Part shown: positions 27,263 to 36,125 of the stretch, one piece after another
Layout: each line of letters starts with the position of its first letter
How positions within the stretch are numbered: position 1 is the first letter of the stretch
Origin: Pararhizobium sp. IMCC21322
GTDB lineage: Bacteria > Pseudomonadota > Alphaproteobacteria > Rhizobiales > GCA-2746425
Reading direction: 5' to 3'
DNA: 64,000 bases
Assembly: GCF_030758295.1 (NCBI RefSeq)
Contig: NZ_CP132335.1
Span: forward strand, 4,378,412 to 4,442,411
Program-made: the position numbers and the translations under genes
The notes under the pieces: generated by a model
The model's input: only the letters and a program-made list of their open reading frames with translations
What the model was told of the DNA's origin: nothing
Database searches by the model: none

Positions 27263-28740
27263 CAATCCGCAATGTCCTGTTTCTGTTTTCTGACCAGCAC
27301 AACCAGAAAGTCGCCGGTTGCTATGGCGATAGCGTGGTGCAAACCCCCAATATCGATAAATTGGCGCAGGATGGCGTGCGGTTTGACAATGCCTACTGTC
27401 CCTCCCCCATCTGCGTTCCCAGCCGGATGGCCAGCCTCACAGCGCGCTGGCCGCATCGGCAGGAATGCTGGACGAATGACGATATATTGCGCTCCGATCT
27501 GCCAAGCTGGCTGCATGCGGCAGGCGCTGCGGGTTATGCGCCGGTTCTGATCGGGCGGCTCCATGCCATCGGGCCGGATCAGATGCATGGCTATGCGGAA
27601 CGACAGGGCGGAGATCACAGCCCCAACTGGCAGGGCGCGCCGCGCCAGTCCATGGGCGTGTTGAGTGAAACCAATGATCCAACACCGGCATCGCTGCAAA
27701 AATCCGGTCCCGGATACAGCGCCTATCAGCAAAAGGACGCCGATATTACCGAGGCGGCCATTGACTGGTTGACCCATCAGGCCCCGGCCTTGAATGCGGA
27801 CGGCAAACCCTTCTGCCTGACCGTGGGGCTGATGCTGCCACACCCGCCTTATGTGGTGGATGATGAGGCTTATGATCTTTACGCAGGCAAGGTGCCACCG
27901 CCTGAATTGGGGCCGGACGCCGCCGATCATGCCTTTCACCGCTGGTGGCGTGACAATCGTGGTGTCACAGATCTGACATCGGAAGAGGCGGACCGGGCAA
28001 GAACAGCCTATTGGGGTCTGGTTCACCGCATGGATGAGATGATCGGCCGGGTTCTTGAGGCGCTTGAAGCTGCCGGGCTGATGGAGAACACGCTGATCAT
28101 CTACGCCTCAGATCATGGCGAACATCTGGGCGAGCGTGGCCTTTGGTGGAAACACACATTCTATGAGGAATCGGTCAAGGTTCCGCTCATTATGCGCCTG
28201 CCGGGTGTACTGCCTGCAGGAGAGGTCCGCGATCAGGTGGTCAACCTTGTCGACCTCAGCCAAACCATGCTTGAGGCGATGGGTGCAGACCAATTGCCCC
28301 ATGCTGATGGACGCAGTTTCTGGAGCCTGGCACAGAATGCCACGGCAAGCTGGAGCAACGAAACCTTTTCCGAATATTGCACGGACATCGTTCCGGCATG
28401 GACCGGAGGACGGGCGGTGCAGCAGCGCATGATCCGCTCCGATCAGTGGAAACTGATCATCTACAATGATGAAGCGCCGCAGCTTTTTGATCTCAACGCC
28501 GATCCATCTGAACAGCACAATCTGGCAGATGATCCGGAGTATCGCCAAACCCAGCACGGCTTGATGGCACGCCTCACGCAGAATTGGGACCCGACAGCAA
28601 TTGCAAAACGGATGCTGGAGCGCCGCGTTGAAAAGGACATCGTGCTGAAATGGGCGCAGCAAACCAACCCAGCCAGCACCCATATCTGGGATTTCTCACC
28701 CGATATCAACAAACTGAGCGGCGGTCAGTCAGACGGCTGA
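27259..28740 (+). CDS. Type I sulfatase (cytoplasmic, choline-sulfatase-like)
   Basis: 493 residues of the alkaline-phosphatase/sulfatase superfamily. Metal ligands appear in the N-terminal FSDQHNQKVAG and in IYASDHGEHLGERG. The formylglycine motif CVPSR has Cys52, with the following LTAR replacing the usual LTGR. Conversion of Cys52 by a formylglycine-generating enzyme encoded elsewhere would be needed. There is no signal peptide, so the substrate must be imported before hydrolysis. It releases sulfate, or possibly phosphate from a monoester. It is translationally coupled to gntR (ATGA overlap) and followed by a tricarboxylate-type transporter. Confidence 0.9.
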   Translation: MTIRNVLFLFSDQHNQKVAGCYGDSVVQTPNIDKLAQDGVRFDNAYCPSPICVPSRMASLTARWPHRQECWTNDDILRSDLPSWLHAAGAAGYAPVLIGRLHAIGPDQMHGYAERQGGDHSPNWQGAPRQSMGVLSETNDPTPASLQKSGPGYSAYQQKDADITEAAIDWLTHQAPALNADGKPFCLTVGLMLPHPPYVVDDEAYDLYAGKVPPPELGPDAADHAFHRWWRDNRGVTDLTSEEADRARTAYWGLVHRMDEMIGRVLEALEAAGLMENTLIIYASDHGEHLGERGLWWKHTFYEESVKVPLIMRLPGVLPAGEVRDQVVNLVDLSQTMLEAMGADQLPHADGRSFWSLAQNATASWSNETFSEYCTDIVPAWTGGRAVQQRMIRSDQWKLIIYNDEAPQLFDLNADPSEQHNLADDPEYRQTQHGLMARLTQNWDPTAIAKRMLERRVEKDIVLKWAQQTNPASTHIWDFSPDINKLSGGQSDG

Positions 28741-28778
28741 GAACGATCAATTTTTCAAACAAAACGAAGGAGGAAAGA

Positions 28779-29741
28779 ATGAAAAACTTTACACGCAGGA
28801 CCCTTACAATGGCCGCCTTTGGCCTGACCGCTGCATTGGCTTTGCCCATGGCAGGACACGCGCAAGCCTATCCGGAAAAAGCTGTGCAGATCACCGTGCC
28901 ATTTGGCGCTGGCGGTGGCACCGATACCTTTGTGCGCACCATACAGCCCTTTGTGGAAAAGCAGCTTGGGGCCGATCTTGTGGTGCTGAATGTGCCGGGC
29001 GCTGGGTCCGTAACCGGAAGCCGCGGTGTCATCAGCAAAGACCCGGATGGCTATTCAGTTCTGGTCAATCACGCCACGCTGTTGACCAATATGGCAATCG
29101 GGAAGGCAGACTTTGATGTCTCGTCTTTTGAGCTTGCAGCTTCCACCACATCCATTCCGCTTGTTGTTGCAGTTCCGGCCTCTTCAGCTGCCAATTCGCT
29201 GGACGAATTGAAAGCGCTCTTGTCAGGTGGAGATCCGGTCATTGCGGGCGTCAATATTGGTGCAGTCAATCACTTCGCCATGCTGATGCTGGAAGCTGAG
29301 CTTGGCGCTGGCAAATTCCGCTATGTGCAAACCGGTGGTGGTGCCAAGACCATTGCAGCCTTGCTGGGCGAGCAAATCGCGGTTGGCGTATTAAGTGGTG
29401 CAGAAGCCAAACCTTTGCTGGAAGCTGGCGAAGTCAAAGTCATTGCAGCCCTGTCTGGTGACCGCATTCCCTATCTGGCTGATGTAGCAACGGCTGCCGA
29501 ACAGGGTGCCGATGTCGACTTTTCCATCGAGCACAGCTGGTACTTCCCCAAGGGTACACCGGCTGACACCATCGCTGCATTCTCTGCGGCACTGGAAAAA
29601 GCCATTGGCGATGCGGAATTGCAGGCCATCCTTGATGAGCGCGGCATTACACCAACCTATTATGGGCCTGATGCAGCGCCCGCCCGTGTCGCAGCCACAC
29701 TGGCTCAGCTGAAAAGCGCAGCAGACCTGATTGAGAACTAG
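28779..29741 (+). CDS. tctC: TctC/Bug-type periplasmic binding protein of a tripartite tricarboxylate transporter
   Basis: 320 residues from the ATG at 28779 behind GAAGGAGG. The signal peptide ends at MAGHAQA. The mature protein begins YPEKAVQITVPFGAGGGTDTF, the diagnostic Bug/TctC start. It continues with GAGSVTGSRGVISKDPDGY and ends with a helical region typical of the family. It captures an organic anion in the periplasm for TctAB. Its place directly after a sulfatase suggests the ligand is a sulfated or structurally related carboxylate. Confidence 0.93.
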   Translation: MKNFTRRTLTMAAFGLTAALALPMAGHAQAYPEKAVQITVPFGAGGGTDTFVRTIQPFVEKQLGADLVVLNVPGAGSVTGSRGVISKDPDGYSVLVNHATLLTNMAIGKADFDVSSFELAASTTSIPLVVAVPASSAANSLDELKALLSGGDPVIAGVNIGAVNHFAMLMLEAELGAGKFRYVQTGGGAKTIAALLGEQIAVGVLSGAEAKPLLEAGEVKVIAALSGDRIPYLADVATAAEQGADVDFSIEHSWYFPKGTPADTIAAFSAALEKAIGDAELQAILDERGITPTYYGPDAAPARVAATLAQLKSAADLIEN

Positions 29742-29820
29742 GTTCGCCAACCACTTTCTGGAAGGCCAGACCCAGCTAGGATATGGCCTCCAGCCCTTAC
29801 TGTGACCGGGAAAAACCACA

Positions 29821-31260
29821 ATGTTTGAAGTGCTGAGCCTTGGCACAACCCTGTTCATTGGGTTGGGCGTCTTGCTGGGTATTGTCGTCGGTGCAATTCC
29901 GGGACTGACAGCAACCATGCTCATTGCATTGTCGCTGCCATTCACCTTTTCCATGGACCCGATCCCAGCCATTTCCATGCTGGTTGGCATGTATGTGGGC
30001 GGTGTGTCCGGCTCGCTGATTACGGCCATCATCCTGCGCATGCCCGGAACCCCGGCTTCGGTCATCACCACGCTGGACGGCTATCCAATGGCGCAAAGAG
30101 GTGAAGCCGGCAAAGCTTTGGCCCTTGCCATCTGGGCCAGTTTCTTTGGCGGTCTCATATCCTGGGTTTTTCTGGTTCTGCTGTCAGAGCCGCTCAGCCG
30201 TATGGCCGTTCGCTTCTCAAAATTCGACTATTTCGCGCTGGTCGCCATGGCACTTTTGCTGATTGTATTTCTCAGCAAGGGCAACATGTTGCGCGGGCTG
30301 ATTTCCGGGGCATTGGGCATTTTGGCAGCAACTCCCGGTTCCGACCCGATCAGCGGTTCCTTCCGGTTTACATTTGGAATTCAGTGGCTGGAAAACGGTT
30401 TCCCATTGCTGGCTGTGCTGATTGGCCTGTTCGCTGGAAATCAAATCCTTCAAGAGGTACAGGGCCTGTCCGGGCAGGCTAAAGAACGCCCAAACACGGA
30501 TGCAAAAATGTCTCTGAACCCGCGCGCGCTGATACGGCACTGGATCAACATCCTGCGCTCCTCGGTTCTGGGCACATGGATTGGCGTATTGCCGGGCGTC
30601 GGTGCCAATGTGGGCTCGGCTTTTGCCTATTCCGTTGCGCGCAGCTTTTCGCGAAAGCCGGATGATTTCGGCAAAGGCAGCGAAGAAGGGTTGGTCGCAT
30701 CGGAATCCGCCAACAACGCTACGGTTGGCGGCGCCTTGGTGCCGCTTGTGGCGCTTGGAATTCCCGGCAGTGTGGTCGATGCCATTCTGCTCGGCGGCCT
30801 TGTCATTCACGGCGTCCAGCCTGGACCGTTTCTGTTCCGCAATGATCCCGGCATGGTCTATGCCATCTTCAATGCGGCCTTTATCGGCAATGTCATAATG
30901 CTGTTGGCGATGCTGGTCCTGACCCGGCACATTGCCAAAATTGCCATGATCCCCAAAGAATATCTGCTGCCGCCCCTGGTCATCATGTGTGTCGTGGGAA
31001 CCTTTGCCATTTCAAACGCATGGTCGACCGTCTTCGTCATGCTGTTGTTTTCTTTTGTGGGCTTTGGGCTGGAGCGCAGCGGTTATGCACTGGCCCCCTT
31101 CGTCATCGGCTTTATTCTGGCGCCCATCGCCGAGGAAAACCTGCGCTCGGCAACCATGTTCACAGATGGGGCCATCATGCCTCTCCTGCTCACCCCGGTG
31201 CCCATTGCAGTTATCATCATCAGTACAATCATGTTTTTGCTGAACAGACGTTTTTCCTGA
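29821..31260 (+). CDS. tctA: Tripartite tricarboxylate transporter, large membrane subunit
   Basis: 479 residues with roughly twelve membrane helices. The family landmarks are GIVVGAIPGLTATMLIALSLPFT near the N-terminus, YVGGVSGSLITAI, PGTPASVITTLDGYPMA, and the repeat-like GVLPGVGANVGSAFAYSVARSF in the middle. It is the transport channel, driven by an ion gradient. It lies 79 bp after tctC and 10 bp before tctB. The gene order C-A-B is one of several seen in this family. Confidence 0.94.
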   Translation: MFEVLSLGTTLFIGLGVLLGIVVGAIPGLTATMLIALSLPFTFSMDPIPAISMLVGMYVGGVSGSLITAIILRMPGTPASVITTLDGYPMAQRGEAGKALALAIWASFFGGLISWVFLVLLSEPLSRMAVRFSKFDYFALVAMALLLIVFLSKGNMLRGLISGALGILAATPGSDPISGSFRFTFGIQWLENGFPLLAVLIGLFAGNQILQEVQGLSGQAKERPNTDAKMSLNPRALIRHWINILRSSVLGTWIGVLPGVGANVGSAFAYSVARSFSRKPDDFGKGSEEGLVASESANNATVGGALVPLVALGIPGSVVDAILLGGLVIHGVQPGPFLFRNDPGMVYAIFNAAFIGNVIMLLAMLVLTRHIAKIAMIPKEYLLPPLVIMCVVGTFAISNAWSTVFVMLLFSFVGFGLERSGYALAPFVIGFILAPIAEENLRSATMFTDGAIMPLLLTPVPIAVIIISTIMFLLNRRFS

Positions 31261-31270
31261 AGGACACAAT

Positions 31271-31711
31271 ATGAGCCTGCGCATTTTTGATTTTTTGCTG
31301 CTGTTTATCGGAGCGGCCTTTACCTATCAGGCCATCCAGACACCACCGGAAAACTACGACGTCATGGGCCCGTCGCTTTGGCCTCTCTCTGTCGCGATAT
31401 CGCTGTTGGTCTTGCTGGTCCTGTCTTCGGTCTTTTCCAGACGATCAAGCGAAAATCGGCAGGCACCACTCAGCATTCGGTTTTGGCTCATGTGCCTTGC
31501 CATGATCGCATTTGTTGGCGTGCAACTCTTGGCGATCATGCCGTTTTTCCTGTCCGCTGCCGCTTTTTGTTTTTGCGCATTCCTGCTGATGACACATCAC
31601 CGCGATGCCAGAAGCCTCTTGCAGGCTGGTGGGGCTGCACTGTTATTCTGCTTTGTGATCCAATACATCTTTACGCAATTCATAAGTCTGGATCTGAAAA
31701 CCGCCTTTTAA
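31271..31711 (+). CDS. tctB: Tripartite tricarboxylate transporter, small membrane subunit
   Basis: 146 residues with four predicted membrane helices (IFDFLLLFIGAAFTYQAI, LWPLSVAISLLVLLVLSSVF, WLMCLAMIAFVGVQLLAIMP, LLFCFVIQYIFTQFI), the size and layout of TctB. It partners TctA in the inner membrane. It is the last gene of the operon and is convergent with hemF. Confidence 0.9.
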   Translation: MSLRIFDFLLLFIGAAFTYQAIQTPPENYDVMGPSLWPLSVAISLLVLLVLSSVFSRRSSENRQAPLSIRFWLMCLAMIAFVGVQLLAIMPFFLSAAAFCFCAFLLMTHHRDARSLLQAGGAALLFCFVIQYIFTQFISLDLKTAF

Positions 31712-31733
31712 CGCCCAAGACTATCTTCAAGCC

Positions 31734-32675
31734 TTAGGGCCATTTCACCTCTGGCGGCATGGAAGACAGGATTGAGGCAACATTGCCACCAGTTTTCAGG
31801 CCAAAGATCGTACCCCGGTCATAAAGCAGATTGAATTCCACATAGCGCCCGCGGCGGATCAGTTGCTCATCACGAGCGGCAGCATCCCAGTCCTGTTCCA
31901 TATTGGCGCGCACCAATTGCGGATAAATATCCCGAAAGGCACGGCCCACATCCTGTGTGAAGGCAAAATCTGCATCCCACTCACCGGAATTCAGATAATC
32001 GTAGAAAATACCGCCGACGCCGCGTGTTTCCTTGCGGTGCGGTAGATAGAAATAAGTGTCACACCAGTCCTTGTAACGCGGATAATCAGCCACTTCATGG
32101 GCTTCGCAGGGCGCGCGCATGGCCGCATGAAAGGCCTGCGTGTCCGCATCATCCTGTGTGCGCCGTGCATCCAGAACCGGCGTCAAATCCGCGCCACCGC
32201 CAAACCACTGGCGGGACGTCACAACCATTCTGGTGTTCATGTGAACGGCAGGCACATTGGGATTTTGCGGATGAGCAATCAGCGAAATTCCGCTGGCCCA
32301 AAAGGACGGGTCCTCGTTCGCGCCCGGTATCTGACCGCGAAATTCCGGCGCAAACTCGCCATGAACCGCTGAGATGTGAACACCCACTTTTTCAAACACC
32401 CGCCCGCGCATAAGCGACATTTCGCCGCCGCCGCCCTTGGCACCACTGTGGTCCGTGCGCTGCCATTTTGTCCGTTCAAACCGACTTGGAGCGCGATCGG
32501 ACAAAGGCCCGGCCAAGGCATCTTCAAGAACTTCGAAGGAAGCACAAATCTCATCCCGTAATTGACGGAACCAATTGGACGCAATCTGTTTCTTGTCTTC
32601 AATCCCCTCGGGCACGGGGCCGGGAACTGGTTTTGACGGCGCATCTTTCTGATCGGTCACGGGCTTATCCATCAT
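31734..32675 (-). CDS. hemF: Oxygen-dependent coproporphyrinogen III oxidase
   Basis: 313 residues with the conserved HemF blocks: [70 protein letters not shown] and [19 protein letters not shown]. It decarboxylates two propionate groups of coproporphyrinogen III to give protoporphyrinogen IX using O2, in the cytoplasm. This implies an aerobic lifestyle. The N-terminal 30 residues are Pro/Lys-rich and variable. Confidence 0.97.
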   Translation of the reverse strand: MMDKPVTDQKDAPSKPVPGPVPEGIEDKKQIASNWFRQLRDEICASFEVLEDALAGPLSDRAPSRFERTKWQRTDHSGAKGGGGEMSLMRGRVFEKVGVHISAVHGEFAPEFRGQIPGANEDPSFWASGISLIAHPQNPNVPAVHMNTRMVVTSRQWFGGGADLTPVLDARRTQDDADTQAFHAAMRAPCEAHEVADYPRYKDWCDTYFYLPHRKETRGVGGIFYDYLNSGEWDADFAFTQDVGRAFRDIYPQLVRANMEQDWDAAARDEQLIRRGRYVEFNLLYDRGTIFGLKTGGNVASILSSMPPEVKWP

Positions 32676-32728
32676 ATGCTGTTTTGTCTGCCACTTGTCT
32701 TTCAGACTTTACGCTTCAAATCCAGACC

Positions 32729-33184
32729 CTAAAGCGCCATTTGCCTCAACGCTTCGCCCAGGACCATGGCCCCGGAAATCGCCACATTCAGTGAGCGGGC
32801 ATCGCCATGCATAGGTATCAGAATGCGCGCATCCGCGGCCTCATGTACATGGTCCGGCACACCTGCAGATTCCCGGCCCAGCATCAGCACATCATTTTCC
32901 TGATACCGAAAATCTGTATAGATCTCAGCCGCTTTTGTTGAGAGCAGCACAATGCGGCGCTTTTCGTCACGGCAAAAGGCCTGAAATGCAGCCCAGTCAG
33001 CGTGTTGCACCAGGACTGCCTTCTCCAGATAATCCATCCCGGCACGGCGGAAATTCCGGTCACTCAGCACAAAGCCCGCAGGCAGAATAATATGCACCGG
33101 AACATTCAGGCAGGCCCCGGTGCGCAGCAGCGTTGCTGTATTTTGTGGTATGTCAGGCTGGTAAAGTGCAAGTGAGAGCGCCAT
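32729..33184 (-). CDS. trmL: tRNA (cytidine/uridine-34-2'-O-)-methyltransferase TrmL
   Basis: 151 residues, the usual TrmL size. SPOUT trefoil-knot motifs are present: LYQPDIPQNTATLLRTGACL at the N-terminus, VLMLGRESAGVPDHV, and the SAM-binding knot LIPMHGDARSLNVAISGAM. It 2'-O-methylates the wobble base of tRNA-Leu isoacceptors. It lies 53 bp upstream of hemF on the same strand and is divergent from the ABC exporter at 33262. Confidence 0.95.
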   Translation of the reverse strand: MALSLALYQPDIPQNTATLLRTGACLNVPVHIILPAGFVLSDRNFRRAGMDYLEKAVLVQHADWAAFQAFCRDEKRRIVLLSTKAAEIYTDFRYQENDVLMLGRESAGVPDHVHEAADARILIPMHGDARSLNVAISGAMVLGEALRQMAL

Positions 33185-33261
33185 TTAGTTGCCATGCTCC
33201 AAATTCAGTTTCAAATTCAATTCCAATTTCCAAATGCTCCGGCGTCAGAAAGACCTGCCTC

Positions 33262-35163
33262 ATGTTAAAGCGAATTCTGCGCCCGTTTGAACGCATCATA
33301 GATCCGCTGGCCCCCTCTCCAACCAAAGACCTGCCAAGCGACAGCGTGACCGGTTTCATATGGTACTTTGCACGACAGGCCAAATGGCCTTTCATTCTGT
33401 TTTTGCTGTCCGGAATTCTGGTTGCAGGCGTCGAGGTGTTGCTGTTCCAGTATATCGGCCAGATCATCGATCTGCTGAACGATCCTGCTGTGCAGGCCAG
33501 CCGCGAAACCCTGCTCACCGATTATCTGGGAACGTTCCTGATGATGGCGGCAGTGGTGGTGATTGGCCGCTTTGCCATTCTCATGCTGGCAGCAGTGCTT
33601 GAGCAACAGGTCATTGTGCCCAGTTTTTTCAATCTGGTGCGCTGGCAGGCCCACCGCTCGGTCATTCGCCAGTCCCTGACCTATTTCCAGAATGATTTTG
33701 CAGGTCGCATCGCCACCAAAGTGCTGCAATCAGGTCAGGCCGTTGGTGATTTCCTCATCAACATCATGCAGGGCATCTGGTTTTTCATCATCATTGGTGT
33801 CTCCACCATCGGTGTCTTTTCCGGATTGGACTGGCGGCTGGCCGGCGTCGTTGTTGTCTGGTTTGCCTGCTATTTTGGACTGGCTGCCTTTCTGGTGCCG
33901 TCGATCCGTCACGCTGCCAAAAAATCAACCGATATGCGCTCTGTTTTCAATGGCCGTATCGTTGATGCCTATTCGAACATCCATACAATCAAACTGTTTG
34001 ACACGCGCGGCCAGGAAGACGCCTTTGCTGAAGAGGGTCTGCTATGGATGCTGACCAGCGTCCGCACCTTGACCCGCGCCATCACCCGCGTGCGTTTCAG
34101 CCTTGCTTTGCTGAACGGCTTCTTCATGGCCACCACCGGTTACATATGCCTTATCATGTGGCAGGCTGACGGCATTACAGCTGGCGGCATCGCAATTGCC
34201 CTGGGTCTGGTGCTTAGGCTTAATACAATGTCGGGCTGGATGATGTTCCAGATTTCAAGCCTGTTTCGAGATTTGGGAACCATTCAGGATTCCATGGAAA
34301 CCGTATCCCAGGTCCCGGCTCTGCTGGACGCCCCGTCTGCCCCGGCCCTGCCCAAGGTTGATGGCGCCATTGCCTTTGACCATGTTGGCTTTCACTACGG
34401 AAAACTGGATAACCCAGGCGTTAAACCTGCCAAGGGTGTGCTGCATGACATTACGCTCGATATTGCACCGGGTGAGAAAATCGGTCTGGTCGGGCGCTCC
34501 GGTGCCGGTAAATCCACCTTGGTGAACCTGCTGCTGCGGCTCTATGATGTGGAAAGCGGACGCATCACCATTGATGGCCACAATATCGCAAAAGTCACCC
34601 AGAACTCCCTGCGCGGTCAGATTTCCATGGTGACGCAGGATACCTCCCTGCTGCACCGCTCGGTGCGGGAAAACATTCTCTATGGCCGGCCCGATGCCAG
34701 TGAAGCTGATATGATTCAGGCCGCTACTCAGGCGGAGGCCATGGAGTTCATTGCTGATCTGGTGGATCCCAAAGGTCGACAGGGCTTTGATGCCCATGTG
34801 GGCGAGCGCGGGGTTAAACTCTCCGGCGGTCAGCGCCAGCGCATCGCGATTGCACGGGTTTTGCTGAAGGATGCCCCGATCCTCATTCTGGATGAGGCGA
34901 CGTCGGCGCTGGATTCAGAAGTTGAGGCTGCCATTCAGGAGCAATTGTTCAATCTGATGAAAGGCAAGACCGTGATTGCCATTGCCCACCGTCTGTCGAC
35001 CATTGCAACAATAGATCGTCTGGTTGTGATGGATGGCGGACACATTGCAGAAACCGGCACCCATGAGGCGCTGATTGCCAATGACGGGCTTTATGCCAGC
35101 CTGTGGCACCGCCAGTCCGGTGGCTTTCTGGGCGACATCAACCAGACTGAGGCCGCCCAATAG
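33262..35163 (+). CDS. ABC exporter half-transporter (MsbA/ABCB type)
   Basis: 633 residues from the ATG at 33262. The N-terminal exporter membrane domain has about six helices (residues 40-350). The C-terminal nucleotide-binding domain has Walker A GRSGAGKSTLV, signature LSGGQRQRIAIARV, Walker B ILILDEATSALDSE and the H-loop IAIAHRLSTI. All catalytic residues are intact, so it can act as a homodimer, presumably exporting a lipid or hydrophobic compound. It is monocistronic and the substrate cannot be inferred from its neighbours. Confidence 0.92.
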   Translation: MLKRILRPFERIIDPLAPSPTKDLPSDSVTGFIWYFARQAKWPFILFLLSGILVAGVEVLLFQYIGQIIDLLNDPAVQASRETLLTDYLGTFLMMAAVVVIGRFAILMLAAVLEQQVIVPSFFNLVRWQAHRSVIRQSLTYFQNDFAGRIATKVLQSGQAVGDFLINIMQGIWFFIIIGVSTIGVFSGLDWRLAGVVVVWFACYFGLAAFLVPSIRHAAKKSTDMRSVFNGRIVDAYSNIHTIKLFDTRGQEDAFAEEGLLWMLTSVRTLTRAITRVRFSLALLNGFFMATTGYICLIMWQADGITAGGIAIALGLVLRLNTMSGWMMFQISSLFRDLGTIQDSMETVSQVPALLDAPSAPALPKVDGAIAFDHVGFHYGKLDNPGVKPAKGVLHDITLDIAPGEKIGLVGRSGAGKSTLVNLLLRLYDVESGRITIDGHNIAKVTQNSLRGQISMVTQDTSLLHRSVRENILYGRPDASEADMIQAATQAEAMEFIADLVDPKGRQGFDAHVGERGVKLSGGQRQRIAIARVLLKDAPILILDEATSALDSEVEAAIQEQLFNLMKGKTVIAIAHRLSTIATIDRLVVMDGGHIAETGTHEALIANDGLYASLWHRQSGGFLGDINQTEAAQ

Positions 35164-35184
35164 TCAAATGGCTATCAGCGGCAA

Positions 35185-35682
35185 TCAGCCGCTTGAAAGT
35201 TCTGCCAGAACATCGTCCAGAACCGCGTAACCTTTGCCCCAACCACTGTCCATTCCGGACATGGCCTGAGCGAAACAGGCAATCTCTTCCTCTGTCGATT
35301 CAAATGGTATCTGTGTCAAAGTGACTTTTGTCTTTGCTCCAAGGTCTTCGAAAACCACCGTCGTCAGCAAAGTTCTTGGCCAGTCAGGCATCATCGGATT
35401 GGAGGCAATATTCCAATCTGAATCGGTGGAAGAATGGTGCCAAATCAGTTTCTCCTGCGGCACAACATCCTGAAATACCATCTTGCTGAGATTGGAATTT
35501 TCACCCCATTTCATCTCGTTCCGCCATTGGCCGCCAGGTTTCAGGTCAAACTCATGGATGATGGTTTCAACGCCGGGCCCATACCACCGGGAAAGCAATT
35601 CCGGATCAGTCCAGCTGCGCCAGACCATGGCGCGTGGCGCGTTGAAAACCCGTTCCAATCGATATTCCGCGATCTCACTCAT
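35185..35682 (-). CDS. SRPBCC/AHSA1-family protein
   Basis: 165 residues from the ATG at 35682, with GGAGGG upstream inside the end of the arsR-type gene; the start overlaps that gene's stop by 8 bp. It has the START/Bet v1-like AHSA1 pattern: VFNAPRAMVWRSWTDPELLSRWYGP at the N-terminus, LKPGGQWRNEM, and the C-terminal helix CFAQAMSGMDSGWGKGYAVLDDV. Such proteins bind hydrophobic ligands. The ArsR-SRPBCC pair is common and is probably a small-molecule sensing or tolerance unit. Confidence 0.88.
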   Translation of the reverse strand: MSEIAEYRLERVFNAPRAMVWRSWTDPELLSRWYGPGVETIIHEFDLKPGGQWRNEMKWGENSNLSKMVFQDVVPQEKLIWHHSSTDSDWNIASNPMMPDWPRTLLTTVVFEDLGAKTKVTLTQIPFESTEEEIACFAQAMSGMDSGWGKGYAVLDDVLAELSSG

Positions 35683-36046
35683 AATCAGTTTTCCCTCCAT
35701 CGGATTGTTTCATCTCTACCAGTAGATCATCCAGCTGATTGAAGCTCTTGCCCCAAAAGGCTTTGAATTCCGCCAGCCAATCAACCGCAGCCGTCATGGT
35801 TTCGGCCTTGAGCCTTGCCGGTCGTCTTTGCTCTTCAACATCGCGCTCAATCAATCCCGCGCGCTCGAGCACTTTCAAATGCCGCGAAACCGCTGGTTGG
35901 CTAATGTTGAAAGGTTCGGCAATCTCATTCACCGACGCCTGACCATCTGCCAGCCGAGACAGTATGGCGCGCCGTGTCGGGTCTGACAGCGCGGCAAAAA
36001 TTGCATCGAGATTTGGTGGTGTTTGCGTATAACCAATTTGTTCCAT
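35675..36046 (-). CDS. ArsR-family transcriptional regulator
   Basis: 123 residues of winged HTH: DPTRRAILSRLADGQASVNE, then the recognition helix ISQPAVSRHLKVLERAGLIER (the latter about residues 49-69). There are no cysteine metal sites, so it belongs to the non-metal ArsR subgroup that pairs with SRPBCC genes. It is the first gene of a two-gene operon. The promoter lies immediately upstream, with an inverted repeat across the start region. Confidence 0.92.
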   Translation of the reverse strand: MEQIGYTQTPPNLDAIFAALSDPTRRAILSRLADGQASVNEIAEPFNISQPAVSRHLKVLERAGLIERDVEEQRRPARLKAETMTAAVDWLAEFKAFWGKSFNQLDDLLVEMKQSDGGKTDYE

Positions 36047-36081
36047 AACAACATAGTTATATAAAAATCAAATGGTGTCAA
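36045..36081 (-). promoter_or_regulatory. Promoter and operator of the arsR-SRPBCC operon
   Basis: On the minus strand TTGACA (36081-36076) is followed by an AT-rich -10 region with TATATAAC. The inverted repeat ATAAC-N6-GTTAT (36045-36060) covers the downstream -10 side and the first base of the gene. This is a natural site for repression by the ArsR protein itself. Confidence 0.55.
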
Positions 36082-36125
36082 CCATCTGGAAAACACCTTG
36101 AGAACTTCAGAAGTAGAGGATGCGT

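Noticed and set aside
27037-28026. 329-codon open frame antisense to the gntR and sulfatase genes
   Set aside because: Covers two well-supported genes on the opposite strand and shows no domain, signal peptide or ribosome site.
35176-35192. AGCGGC...GCCGCT inverted repeat between the ABC exporter and SRPBCC genes
   Set aside because: The stem is clear but no T-run follows on either strand, so a terminator call is not supported.
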